Of a stretch of 64,000 bases of DNA, positions 29,460-37,718 are shown in pieces. The notes beneath the pieces are model-generated. The model searched no databases. It saw only the letters and a program-made list of their open reading frames with translations, and was not told where the DNA came from. The translations under genes were made by a program, and so were the position numbers. Every line of letters begins with the position of its first letter. Position 1 is the stretch's first letter. This DNA is from Burkholderiales bacterium (GTDB lineage: Bacteria; Pseudomonadota; Gammaproteobacteria; Burkholderiales; Thiobacteraceae), in NCBI GenBank assembly GCA_023511995.1, contig JAIMAL010000010.1, positions 1-64,000 on the forward strand. Reading direction: 5' to 3'.

Positions 29460-30206
29460 TCAAAACCCTTGATAACGGACACCGAGATTCAGTTTCAGGT
29501 CAGCGCGCAGCTCCATGGTGGAGTATTGCGCGATGCGCTTGGCGATCTCGCTGTTGGGGTCGTTCAGGTTGCCGAAGAGGATGGCGCCGTGGCCCGCCCT
29601 GGCGCAGGCTTCCACGCACGCCGGCTGCTGGTCGCGATCGACGCGGTGGACACACATGGTGCAGGATTCCACACAGCCGATGCCCCGCGGCACGTCCGGG
29701 TTCTGATCGGTGATGCGCTCGTGGACGAAGGACCGCGCCTTGTAGGGGCAGGCCATCATGCAGTAGCGGCAGCCAATGCAGATGTGGCGATCCACCAAGA
29801 CAATGCCATCCGGCCGCTTGAAGGAGGCGCCGGTGGGGCAGACATCGACACAAGGCGGCTCGGCGCAATGCTGGCACATGACCGGCAGCGACTTGGTGCG
29901 TCCAGTGCGCATGTCCCTGAGCTCCACCTTGCGGATCCACTGGGAATCGGTTTCCCGCGTGCCGTGGCCGAAGCCATTTTCCTCTCCGCAGGCTTTGACG
30001 CACTCGTCACAGCCTTCCTGGCACTGATTGGTGTCGATCAGCATCCCCCAGCGCACGGCATGGCTGGCCGGCTCATCGGCGGGCTTGCCATGGGCGATTT
30101 CATACAGGACCACACCTGGGGCGACGGCCACGCCGGCCATGGCGGCGGATGCGGTCAGGAACCGGCGCCGCCCTTCATCGACAGGGGTCGTCTTGTTGTC
30201 AGTCAT
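29460..30206 (-). CDS. dsrO: DsrO, periplasmic ferredoxin-like Fe-S subunit
   Basis: The 248-residue product has a Tat signal (RRRFLTASAA, about 13 to 22) and four cysteine clusters for [4Fe-4S] centres (CQEGCDECVKAC; CQHCAEPPCVDVCPTG; CIGCRYCMMACPYKA; CVESCTMCVHRV). It passes electrons between DsrJ and DsrP on the outer face of the membrane. Its ATG overlaps the dsrJ stop by four bases, so the two genes are coupled. Confidence 0.95.
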   Translation of the reverse strand: MTDNKTTPVDEGRRRFLTASAAMAGVAVAPGVVLYEIAHGKPADEPASHAVRWGMLIDTNQCQEGCDECVKACGEENGFGHGTRETDSQWIRKVELRDMRTGRTKSLPVMCQHCAEPPCVDVCPTGASFKRPDGIVLVDRHICIGCRYCMMACPYKARSFVHERITDQNPDVPRGIGCVESCTMCVHRVDRDQQPACVEACARAGHGAILFGNLNDPNSEIAKRIAQYSTMELRADLKLNLGVRYQGF

Positions 30207-30676
30207 TGCTTGCCTCCGGCAGAAACAGGCGCCTTAGCCACGGCCGCAGCCGCCGTGGCGGCCTGCTGCTTGGGTTTGCTGCTGTGGCAATCCCAGCAAT
30301 CCAGCTTCACTGCGGCATAGGTGTGGCAGCTCTGGCAGAAATTCTCATCACTGCCCAGCACGCTGTTGTTCTTGCTGCTGGCATGGCAGTTGATGCAGTT
30401 CTGCAGGCTGTGCTTCTCGGTCCGGATGCCCTTGTGCACGGTGTCATCCCGATGGTGCAGCAGAAGCTTCATGTGGTTGCGGCGCATGTAGGCGGTGTCC
30501 TCGACACACCGCTCACCCTTCTCGATGACGAGAACGGGCTTCGGCGTCCGACCCGCGGCGGTGCCGGCGCGTTCACCGCTTGCCGCGGCGAACGCACCCA
30601 GGGTGGCCAGGAGCAGGGCGGCGAGCGCCGCCCAGATTCCGGCGGCGCGCCGACCGAGTTTGGCGGCCCCGCTCAT
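30203..30676 (-). CDS. dsrJ: DsrJ, triheme cytochrome c
   Basis: The 157-residue product has an N-terminal signal anchor (hydrophobic about 13 to 33) and three heme c motifs: CINCH, CQSCH and CWDCH. A further cysteine in GERCVEDTAY (C57) matches the unusual axial Cys ligand reported for A. vinosum DsrJ. The start at 30676 is an ATG; a GTG at 30682 overlaps the dsrL stop and is an alternative. Part of the DsrMKJOP complex. Confidence 0.93.
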   Translation of the reverse strand: MSGAAKLGRRAAGIWAALAALLLATLGAFAAASGERAGTAAGRTPKPVLVIEKGERCVEDTAYMRRNHMKLLLHHRDDTVHKGIRTEKHSLQNCINCHASSKNNSVLGSDENFCQSCHTYAAVKLDCWDCHSSKPKQQAATAAAAVAKAPVSAGGKQ

Positions 30677-30678
30677 CT

Positions 30679-32628
30679 TCACTCACCCATGCCCATCTTG
30701 ATGTAGCCGGTCGGGCAGACATCGGCGCAGATGTGGCAACCGATGCACTTGGTGTAGTCGGTGTCCACATAGCGGCCCGTGGTGGGGTTGTCCTTCTTCG
30801 GCACCTTGTAGACGGCCGTCTGCGGGCAGTAGATGACGCAGTTGTCGCACTCGAAGCACAGACCACAGGACATGCAGCGCTTCGCCTCGGCGATGGTCTC
30901 CTGCTCGGAAAGGGGCAGGAGACGCTCCTGGAAATTGCCCAGAGCCTGTTCCGCCGTGAGCACGATTTCCTTGCGCTTGTTGCGCGGCGTGTAGGGGAAG
31001 TGCCCGAGGAACAGCTCGTTGGACGGGATGATGTATTTGTGGGAGCGGTCCTCGAAGTTGTGCAGCACGCCCTTGTCGAAGGAGGTCCCGGCGTAGTAGC
31101 CGTGGATTTCCTTGTATTCGTGGCCGCTTTCGATCCACTTGCGCACCTCGTCGAAGTGGCGCACGTCCACCTTCGGCCGCTGTTCCAGTTCCTCGCCACG
31201 CAGGTAGGCGTCGATACCGTCCACCGCGATGGCGGCATGACCGATGGCCGTGGTCAGCAGGTGGGGACGCAGCACGTCACCGCCGACGAACCATTTTTCC
31301 TTGCCCGGCACCCGGTAGAATTTGTCGGCGCTCATCAGGCCCTTGCCATTGTTGAGGACTTCGAGGCCGGTGAAATCCACGGCCTGACCGATGGCGGAGA
31401 CGATCAGGTCGGCAGGAATGTCGGTCTCGGTGCCCGGCTTGATCTTCATCTCCTTGCCCACCATCTCGAATTCCGCCACCCGCAGGTGAGTGGCACGGCC
31501 ATCCGGCCCCTTGATCACTTCCACCGGGGTCACGCCGCCGCGAATCTCGATGCCTTCGGCGAGGGCATGTTCCACCTCGGCCTTGTTGGCGTTCATCTTG
31601 TCGATGGTGGCGCGGGAGATGAGGATCACCTCGGCGCCTTCGCGGGCGGAGACGGCGGCCACGTCATGGGCCACATGGCCCTGCAGCACGTATTCAGGCC
31701 GATCGCTTTCGTTGATCTTGGTGATGTTGCCCAGGCGGCGTGCCACCGTGGCGACGTCGATGGAGGTGTCGCCACCCCCGACCACCACCACGCGCTTGCC
31801 CACCGACTGCAGGCGGCCTTCGTTGAAGGCGCGCAGGAAGGCCATGGCGGTCACGCAGTTGGGAGCGTCGGCGCCGGGGACGGGCAGGGCACGGCCGGAC
31901 TGGGCCCCCATGGCGAAGAAGATGGCGTCGTAGTCCTTGTCCAGTTGTTCCAGGGTGACGTCGCGACCGACGCGGGTGTTGAGGCGCACCTCCACGCCCA
32001 TGTCGAGGATGCGTTTGATCTCGCCGTCCAGCACCTCCCGCGGAGTGCGGAAACCGGGGATGCCGTAGCGCATCATGCCACCCAGTTCGGCGTGTTCGTC
32101 GAAGATGGTGACGGCATGACCCTTGCGGCGCAGCTGGTAGGCCGCCGCCAGACCGGCCGGGCCACCGCCGACGATGGCCACCTTCTTGCCGGTGTCGGGG
32201 CCGGGCTCACCGAAGCCCAGCTTGTGCTCCAGCGCCCAGTTGCCGATGAAGTGCTCCACGGCGTTGATGCCCACGTGGTCTTCCACCTGATTGCGGTTGC
32301 AGCCCTTTTCGCAGGGGGCGGGACAGACACGCCCCATGACCGCGGGGAAGGGGTTGGCATCGGTGATGCGACGGAAGGCGTATTCCTGCCAGCTCATGCC
32401 ACCGGTGGGCTTTTCGATGCCGCGCACGATGTTGAGCCAGCCCCGGATGTCCTCACCGGAGGGACAGCTGCCCTGGCAGGGCGGGGTGGAGAGCACGTAT
32501 TCAGGACATTTGTGCGACTCGTCGCCCTGGAAAATCCACTGGTTCAGGCGACGGTCGGCGTGGCTTTGGCCGTCTTTGAAGCGGCGGAACGTCAGGCCTT
32601 CGGTTTTCGGTTGGTTCGGGGCTGCCAT
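30679..32628 (-). CDS. dsrL: DsrL, Fe-S flavoprotein NAD(P)H:acceptor oxidoreductase
   Basis: DsrL is the electron acceptor of DsrAB in oxidative sulfur metabolism, passing electrons to NAD(P). The 649-residue product is GltD-like: N-terminal Fe-S region (CQGSCPSGEDIRGW), FAD-binding GGGPAGLAAAYQLRR, NAD(P)-binding VVVGGGDTSIDVATVARR, and a C-terminal double ferredoxin region (CMSCGLCFECDNC and CIGCHICADVCPTG). Its presence supports the oxidative direction of this rDsr system. I chose the ATG at 32628, preceded by AAGGAGAA. Confidence 0.96.
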   Translation of the reverse strand: MAAPNQPKTEGLTFRRFKDGQSHADRRLNQWIFQGDESHKCPEYVLSTPPCQGSCPSGEDIRGWLNIVRGIEKPTGGMSWQEYAFRRITDANPFPAVMGRVCPAPCEKGCNRNQVEDHVGINAVEHFIGNWALEHKLGFGEPGPDTGKKVAIVGGGPAGLAAAYQLRRKGHAVTIFDEHAELGGMMRYGIPGFRTPREVLDGEIKRILDMGVEVRLNTRVGRDVTLEQLDKDYDAIFFAMGAQSGRALPVPGADAPNCVTAMAFLRAFNEGRLQSVGKRVVVVGGGDTSIDVATVARRLGNITKINESDRPEYVLQGHVAHDVAAVSAREGAEVILISRATIDKMNANKAEVEHALAEGIEIRGGVTPVEVIKGPDGRATHLRVAEFEMVGKEMKIKPGTETDIPADLIVSAIGQAVDFTGLEVLNNGKGLMSADKFYRVPGKEKWFVGGDVLRPHLLTTAIGHAAIAVDGIDAYLRGEELEQRPKVDVRHFDEVRKWIESGHEYKEIHGYYAGTSFDKGVLHNFEDRSHKYIIPSNELFLGHFPYTPRNKRKEIVLTAEQALGNFQERLLPLSEQETIAEAKRCMSCGLCFECDNCVIYCPQTAVYKVPKKDNPTTGRYVDTDYTKCIGCHICADVCPTGYIKMGMGE

Positions 32629-32668
32629 CTGACTTCTCCTTACGTCGTGATCGTCTGATTTCCGGGTT

Positions 32669-34210
32669 TTATTCGTTCGTGCCCAACTGGATGGCCGTGC
32701 TGACCAGTTGATGCACGCCCCCAACCATGCTCATGGGGAAGCCGTAGTAGGGGAGAACCTTGGTGAACTGCGCCTTGCAAATGGCACAGATGGTGGCCAT
32801 GAAGTTGACCTTCTTCTCGTCCACCACCTGTTTCAGGGCCTGCATGCGGGGGAGGGCGCCTTTGACCCGCACTTCCATGAGGTCGTCGGTGAGCAAGCCG
32901 CCGCCACCACCGCAGCAGTAGGTGCCTTCGTAGATGGTCTCCGGCGCCATGTCGTAAAAATGATTGCAGCAGGCCTTGATGATCTCCCGCGGGATGATGA
33001 ACTGCCCCCCCGGGATGTCGCCCATGCGGGAAGCGCGGGCGACGTTGCAGGAATCGTGGAAGGTGACGATGCGGTGGTCGTTTGCCGACTTGTCCAGCTT
33101 GATCGCCCCCTTCTGGATCAGGTCCCAGGTGACTTCGCAGATGTGGGAGGGCTGCTTGTAGCGGTGATCCAGTTGTTGCTGCAGCATCTTGCCGAAGGGA
33201 TCCTCGGCGCCCGCGCCCACCCCGGTGAGGGTGTTCCAGAAGCTGTAGGCCACCCGCCAGGCATGGCCGCACTCGCCCACCACGACGCGCTTGACGCCAA
33301 GTTCCAGCGCCGCTTCGCGGATGCGCAGCGCCGCCTTGCGCATGTTTTCATAGCTGCCAATGAAAAGGCCGAAGTTGCCCGCCTCGGAAGCCGTGGAGGA
33401 GAGCGTCCAACTGATCCCTGCGGCGTGGAAGACCTTGGCGTAGCCGATCAGGCTTTCCACATGGGGCTCGGAGAAGAAATCGGCCGAGGGGGTGACCAGC
33501 AGCACCTCGGCGCCTTTCTGATCGATGGGCAGACGCACCGGCACCCCGGTGTCGGCGAGGATGTCCTCCTCCAGGCCGGCGAGGGTATCCTCCAGGGCCG
33601 GGCCGGGCAGACCGAGGTTGTTGCCGATGCGATGGAGCTTACCCAGGATTTCGTTGGAATACTTTTGCCCGCGGCCGACGGAGTCCATGATTTCCCGCGC
33701 GGCCATGGTGATTTCCGCGGTGTCGATGCCATAGGGGCAATACACCGAGCAGCGGCGGCATTCCGAGCACTGATAGAAATAGCTGTACCACTGGTCGAGC
33801 ACTTCCTCGGTGAGGTCGATGGCGCCCACCAGTTTGGGGAAGTATTTGCCAGCGAAGGTGAAATAGCGGCGGTAAACCTTGCGCAGGAGTTCCTGGCGGG
33901 CGACGGGCATGTTGTTGGGGTCTGCCGTGCCCAGGTAGTAGTGGCACTTGTCGGTGCAGGCACCGCAGTGCACGCAGGCGTCGAGGAAGACCTGCAGGCC
34001 CCGGTATTTCTGCAACAGCTCCCCCATGCGCTCGATGGCGCGCTCCTTCCAGTTGGGAAGCAGTTCGCCCGGGTAACCCAGTTGCTCCTGGATTTTGTCG
34101 CCGGCGATGAACGACTGCACCCCCTGCATCGCCCCCGGCTTGATGGGGGGGATGGGCAGGGTGGCGGTATCGTTGAGGAGCTTCGGTGTTTCGAAGGTCG
34201 ATGCAGCCAT
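32669..34210 (-). CDS. dsrK: DsrK, HdrD-like catalytic Fe-S subunit
   Basis: DsrK is the cytoplasmic catalytic subunit of DsrMKJOP and acts on the DsrC trisulfide or disulfide. The 513-residue product has two ferredoxin-like motifs (CVHCGACTDKCHYY and CSECRRCSVYCPYG) and CCG-type cysteine clusters in the C-terminal half (CGHAW, HDSCNVAR, YCCGGGGG). The ATG at 34210 gives the expected N-terminus; the longer frame upstream overlaps dsrM and has no similarity. Confidence 0.95.
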   Translation of the reverse strand: MAASTFETPKLLNDTATLPIPPIKPGAMQGVQSFIAGDKIQEQLGYPGELLPNWKERAIERMGELLQKYRGLQVFLDACVHCGACTDKCHYYLGTADPNNMPVARQELLRKVYRRYFTFAGKYFPKLVGAIDLTEEVLDQWYSYFYQCSECRRCSVYCPYGIDTAEITMAAREIMDSVGRGQKYSNEILGKLHRIGNNLGLPGPALEDTLAGLEEDILADTGVPVRLPIDQKGAEVLLVTPSADFFSEPHVESLIGYAKVFHAAGISWTLSSTASEAGNFGLFIGSYENMRKAALRIREAALELGVKRVVVGECGHAWRVAYSFWNTLTGVGAGAEDPFGKMLQQQLDHRYKQPSHICEVTWDLIQKGAIKLDKSANDHRIVTFHDSCNVARASRMGDIPGGQFIIPREIIKACCNHFYDMAPETIYEGTYCCGGGGGLLTDDLMEVRVKGALPRMQALKQVVDEKKVNFMATICAICKAQFTKVLPYYGFPMSMVGGVHQLVSTAIQLGTNE

Positions 34211-34229
34211 GGGGTCCCCTAAACCGTAA

Positions 34230-34964
34230 TCACTTTTCCAGTTCCGCCGCCCAGGGCGCGAGGTGGCGATGTTCCCGCGGGTCGTCCACCTGGTTGCGCG
34301 TGGGGCTGAAGAAGACACCGGGCGCATGGAGCAGTTTGCTGATGGGGAAGACGATCATCAGCGTTGCCACCAGGGCGAGATGTGCCATGAGGAGGGGGTC
34401 CTCCGGTAGCGGATTGATTTCAAAGCGCATCAGTCCCAGCATGAAAGCCTTGAGGCCGACGATGTCGGTATGGCTGACGAAGGTCATGCTCATCCCGGTG
34501 ATGCCGATACCGATGAGCAGCAGGAGGATGAGGTGGTCGGACAGAGTGGTGATGTAGCGCACACGATCCACAAGGAAACGCCGCGCCCAAAGCCCGATCA
34601 GACCGGCCACCATGGCGAAGGAGGCGTATTTGCCCGCCGCCTGGACGAGTTCGAGGGAGACGATGTCCCAGACCGGATATTGGAAATAGCGCAGATGACG
34701 GAAGAGGACGACGGCCAGGCCGACATGGAAAAGCCAGCCAAACAGCCAAATCCACTTGTTGGACTTGAACAGACTTTCGAACAGAATCACTTCGCGCGCC
34801 ATGCGCAGCACCACGCCGGTTTTCGTCGTCGGGGCCGGTGTGGTGGGAATCTTCAGGGGCGCCGGCGTGCTGGCGTACTGATAGATCTTGCGCGCCAGAC
34901 CCAGCACCAGAATCGCGGTGGCCACGTAAAACAGGGCCGCAAAAAATACCGTTGTTGTCGTCAT
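34230..34964 (-). CDS. dsrM: DsrM, diheme cytochrome b membrane subunit
   Basis: DsrM is a NarI-like membrane cytochrome b that links DsrK to quinone. The 244-residue product has about five transmembrane helices and conserved histidines in them (for example VGLAVVLFRHLRYF and HLALVATLMIVFPISKLLHA). The ATG at 34964 is chosen because GAGG lies six bases upstream; a GTG at 34967 is adjacent. Separated from dsrC by a GC-rich hairpin. Confidence 0.94.
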   Translation of the reverse strand: MTTTTVFFAALFYVATAILVLGLARKIYQYASTPAPLKIPTTPAPTTKTGVVLRMAREVILFESLFKSNKWIWLFGWLFHVGLAVVLFRHLRYFQYPVWDIVSLELVQAAGKYASFAMVAGLIGLWARRFLVDRVRYITTLSDHLILLLLIGIGITGMSMTFVSHTDIVGLKAFMLGLMRFEINPLPEDPLLMAHLALVATLMIVFPISKLLHAPGVFFSPTRNQVDDPREHRHLAPWAAELEK

Positions 34965-34997
34965 CACCCGCCTCGGATCCGCTACGAAGGTTCGGCA

Positions 34998-35020
34998 CGC
35001 CGCGCCGGCCGGGCGCGGCG
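34998..35020 (-). terminator. Strong intercistronic hairpin between dsrC and dsrM
   Basis: A perfect nine-base stem, CGCCGCGCC pairing with GGCGCGGCG around a five-base loop, lies between the dsrC stop and dsrM. No T-run follows on the minus strand, so it is more likely an mRNA stabiliser, processing site or attenuator than a full terminator. It would favour higher dsrC than dsrM expression. Confidence 0.55.
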
Positions 35021-35036
35021 GCCGATCAACACCCTT

Positions 35037-35369
35037 TTAGATGCAGCCGGTCGGCTTGGGCAGACCGGCGATCTTGCACGCCTGCTTGGCCGGACCGTAG
35101 GGGAACAGCTCGTAGAGGTACTTGCTGTTGCCTTTTTCCGGCCCCAGCTTCTTGCCGATCGCCTTGGTCAGCACGCGGATGGCCGGCGCGATCTGATAGT
35201 CGTTGTAGTACTCACGCAGGAAGTTGATCACTTCCCAGTGGGCGTCGGTCAGCTCGATTTTTTCCTCGGCTGCCAGATGCTTGGCGACTTCCTCGTTCCA
35301 GTCCGACAGGTTGACCAGGTAACCTTCCTCGTCGGTCTCGTACACTTTGCCGTTGATTTCAAAGCTCAT
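35037..35369 (-). CDS. dsrC: DsrC, redox sulfur-carrier protein
   Basis: DsrC accepts sulfur from DsrE/TusA-type carriers and forms the trisulfide substrate of DsrAB and DsrMKJOP. The 110-residue product has the complete C-terminal arm with both conserved cysteines, C98 (CysB, in KQACKIAGLPKP) and C109 (CysA, penultimate), so it is a true DsrC and not TusE. A second DsrC-family gene without cysteines is encoded at 40262-40594. AGGAGAGGC-like sequence precedes the ATG. Confidence 0.98.
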   Translation of the reverse strand: MSFEINGKVYETDEEGYLVNLSDWNEEVAKHLAAEEKIELTDAHWEVINFLREYYNDYQIAPAIRVLTKAIGKKLGPEKGNSKYLYELFPYGPAKQACKIAGLPKPTGCI

Positions 35370-35399
35370 TTGCCTCTCCTTACGTAGAAAAATGAAGCA

Positions 35400-35705
35400 T
35401 TACAACCAGGATTGGTTGTTGCGATGCTCCGCCACCAGATCCACAAAACCGCCGTAATCGACGAGCTTGATGCCATCGATCACCCGGTCTTGCATGCCGC
35501 GTGCCTCCAGGTCCGGCCAGAGGGCATAGATCTTGATCTTGCCCATGACCCCCTTCAGCAGGTTTTCCGCGATGTTGCCCTTGGTCGCCGCATAGACGGC
35601 GTCCTCGATGAGGAGCAGGGCCGCCCCGTCTTCATGGGTGATGACGCGCAGGCAGTTTTCCAGCGTCCGGTTTTCGTACGGGGACTTGTTCACAATGTGC
35701 AGCAT
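35400..35705 (-). CDS. dsrH: DsrH, sulfurtransferase subunit
   Basis: DsrH is part of the DsrE2F2H2 hexamer that relays sulfur to DsrC, related to TusBCD. The 101-residue product starts MLHIVNKSPYENRTLENCLRV with the conserved cysteine at C18, and ends EHRNNQSWL as in TusB/DsrH. It follows dsrF by 12 bases. Confidence 0.95.
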   Translation of the reverse strand: MLHIVNKSPYENRTLENCLRVITHEDGAALLLIEDAVYAATKGNIAENLLKGVMGKIKIYALWPDLEARGMQDRVIDGIKLVDYGGFVDLVAEHRNNQSWL

Positions 35706-35717
35706 TCGCTTTCCCCC

Positions 35718-36125
35718 TCAGAAGCTCAACACGACGTCCTGTTCGGCCATCAGCCTAGCCATGCCTGCGGCGTCGAGCACCTCCACGTCCACCAGCAGGT
35801 CATCCACGGTAAGCCCACGCTCTTCCAGGGACTCCTTCAGCACATAGAGCTTTTCGATGTCGTAGCCTTCCAACGCCCGATAGGTGGGGGAGAAGTTTTT
35901 GACGTCGATGGCCTTGGTGTGCTGGCCCTTGACGATCTGATAAACCCCATCGTCGAGGAAGACCAGGCTCACGTCCTGATCGAACGCGGCGCTGATCAGC
36001 ACCACTTCCAACCCTTCCAGGGCGTAGATGGTGCCATAGGGCGCCTTGCGGTTGACGAACATGAATTTTTTGACGACCCCGGCGGATTCTTCCTCGAAGT
36101 CGATGCCACCCGTTGCTTCGGTCAT
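35718..36125 (-). CDS. dsrF: DsrF, sulfurtransferase subunit
   Basis: The 135-residue product is a DsrE-fold protein of the TusC/DsrF type (KKFMFVNRKAPYGTIYALEG, then FLDDGVYQ and LVDVEVLD). It lacks the active cysteine of DsrE, as expected for DsrF. I chose the ATG at 36125 with GGAGAA upstream; an in-frame ATG four codons earlier overlaps the dsrE stop and is less likely. Confidence 0.95.
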   Translation of the reverse strand: MTEATGGIDFEEESAGVVKKFMFVNRKAPYGTIYALEGLEVVLISAAFDQDVSLVFLDDGVYQIVKGQHTKAIDVKNFSPTYRALEGYDIEKLYVLKESLEERGLTVDDLLVDVEVLDAAGMARLMAEQDVVLSF

Positions 36126-36136
36126 GTCTTCTCCCA

Positions 36137-36496
36137 TCAGTCGCCAAACACCACCAGACGGTCGGCCTGGATGCCCACCTCCACCAGCTGGCCGAGACCG
36201 GAAATCCGGAAGCCTTCCGCCAGGTTCTCATCCTTGATGCCGCGACGCAGCGCGGCAGCCACGCAGACCACCAGGTCGATGTTGTGCTCCTTGGCGAGCT
36301 TCTGCCAGCGTTGGACGATGTTGCGGTCGTCCTGCGGCGGCTCAGTCAGGCGGCTCGAGTTGTAAACCCCGTCGTGATAGAAAAACACACGGGGCACTTG
36401 GTGGCCTTTCTCGATTGCAGCCTTGGCAAACTGATAAGCGGTATCGCTTGCCTGGTGCTGGTAAAGACCCTCATTCACCAGAATGCCAAACTTCAT
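36137..36496 (-). CDS. dsrE: DsrE, sulfurtransferase active subunit
   Basis: DsrE binds persulfide sulfur on a conserved cysteine, seen here as C78 in DLVVCVAAALRRG, and passes it to DsrC. The 119-residue product has the full DsrE/TusD fold (MKFGILVNEGLYQHQASDTA, FFYHDGVYNSS, GLGQLVEVGIQADRLVVFG). It is separated from dsrB by a 78-base gap with a long hairpin. Confidence 0.96.
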   Translation of the reverse strand: MKFGILVNEGLYQHQASDTAYQFAKAAIEKGHQVPRVFFYHDGVYNSSRLTEPPQDDRNIVQRWQKLAKEHNIDLVVCVAAALRRGIKDENLAEGFRISGLGQLVEVGIQADRLVVFGD

Positions 36497-36531
36497 TCAA
36501 AACCCCTGATCTTTGTAGTGTTTTTGAATGG

Positions 36532-36566
36532 CATCACCCCCGCACCCGTTTGGATGCAGGGGGATG
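36532..36566 (-). terminator. Intercistronic hairpin between dsrB and dsrE
   Basis: The transcript would form a stem of about 13 pairs (CATCCCCCTGCATCC against GGGTGCGGGGGTGATG, loop AAAC) with one bulge and two mismatches. No long U-run follows on the minus strand, although CAAAAAC occurs downstream. It probably sets stability or partial attenuation between dsrAB and dsrEFHC. Confidence 0.5.
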
Positions 36567-36574
36567 ACTACGAT

Positions 36575-37645
36575 TTAGAAGCGGATGTGCGCCGAAGCGT
36601 TGAACGTGACGCGGTGACCCTTCCAATCGTCGATGTGGTACTTGGTGAAGGGCAGACCGGTCTTCTCGAAGAAGCGCGGCCAGCCGATGCGGTCGATCCA
36701 GTCACGCATACGCTCCCAGGGACGGGCATCCGCCTTGTACACCGAGAGGATCTTCTTCACCACGGCGCTGACCTCGGGCCAACGCGGCGGGTTGTTGGGC
36801 AGGCCCGCAGCCACCAGCTTGTGGAAGGTGGGACGGGAACGGGCATTGGAGTTCTTGCCCCCCACCCAGATGGCGATCTTCGAGTGCTCGGGGTCGTTGA
36901 TCTGCATCGGCGGGCAGGGAGGATAGCAGGCGCCGCAGCAGATACATTTCTTCTCGTCCACTTCCAGCGAGGGTTTGCCGTTCACCAGTGCGGGACGAAT
37001 GGCCGCCACCGGGCAGCGCGCCACCACCGCCGGCCGCTCGCAGACGTTGGCCACCAGATCGTGGTTGATCTTGGGCGGCTTGGTGTGCTGGACGATGACG
37101 GCGATGTCGGCCTGGCCGCCGCAGTTGATTTCGCAGCAGGAGGTGGACAGTTTCACCCGGTTGGGCATTTCGCATTTGACAAACTCGTCGTAGAGCTCGT
37201 CCATCAGGGCCTTGACGACGCCGGAAGCGTCGGTGCCCGGGATGTCGCAATGCAGCCAGCCTTGGGTATGGGCCACCATGGACACCGAGTTGGCGGTGCC
37301 ACCGACGGGGAAGCCGGCTTCGGTGAGGGCCTTGATCAGCGGCTCGACTTTCTTTTCGTCCGCCACCATGTATTCGATGTTGGAACGTGTGGTGAAGCGC
37401 ACGTAGCCATCACCGTATTTGTCGGCGATCTCGGCCAGCTTGCGGATGGTGTAGGTGTCCATCTGGCGCTGGGTGCCGGCCTTGACGGTCCAGATCTCAT
37501 CCCCGCTTTCGGCGCGATGGTAGAGCACACCGGGCCGCGGATGGGAATGGAACACCCACTTCCCGTAGTTCTTGACCATCACCGGGTGCATGTAGGGTTT
37601 GGGATCCGGCGCCCCGGATTCGATCGGTTGGCGAAGTTCTGCCAT
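36575..37645 (-). CDS. dsrB: DsrB, dissimilatory sulfite reductase beta subunit
   Basis: DsrB with DsrA forms the siroheme enzyme that oxidises DsrC-bound sulfur to sulfite. The 356-residue product has the siroheme/[4Fe-4S] region with C133 and C170-C171-x3-C175 (TSCCEINCGGQAD) and an inserted ferredoxin domain (CICCGACYPPCPPM). I chose the ATG at 37645 (MAELRQPIESG), preceded by AGAGGA. It follows dsrA by 73 bases. Confidence 0.97.
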   Translation of the reverse strand: MAELRQPIESGAPDPKPYMHPVMVKNYGKWVFHSHPRPGVLYHRAESGDEIWTVKAGTQRQMDTYTIRKLAEIADKYGDGYVRFTTRSNIEYMVADEKKVEPLIKALTEAGFPVGGTANSVSMVAHTQGWLHCDIPGTDASGVVKALMDELYDEFVKCEMPNRVKLSTSCCEINCGGQADIAVIVQHTKPPKINHDLVANVCERPAVVARCPVAAIRPALVNGKPSLEVDEKKCICCGACYPPCPPMQINDPEHSKIAIWVGGKNSNARSRPTFHKLVAAGLPNNPPRWPEVSAVVKKILSVYKADARPWERMRDWIDRIGWPRFFEKTGLPFTKYHIDDWKGHRVTFNASAHIRF

Positions 37646-37718
37646 AGGGTTTCCTCTCAATTGTTATGCCTGGGTTTGTGCGCCCACCCTCGCGGGCGGG
37701 CGCTTGGACCGTGACGCT

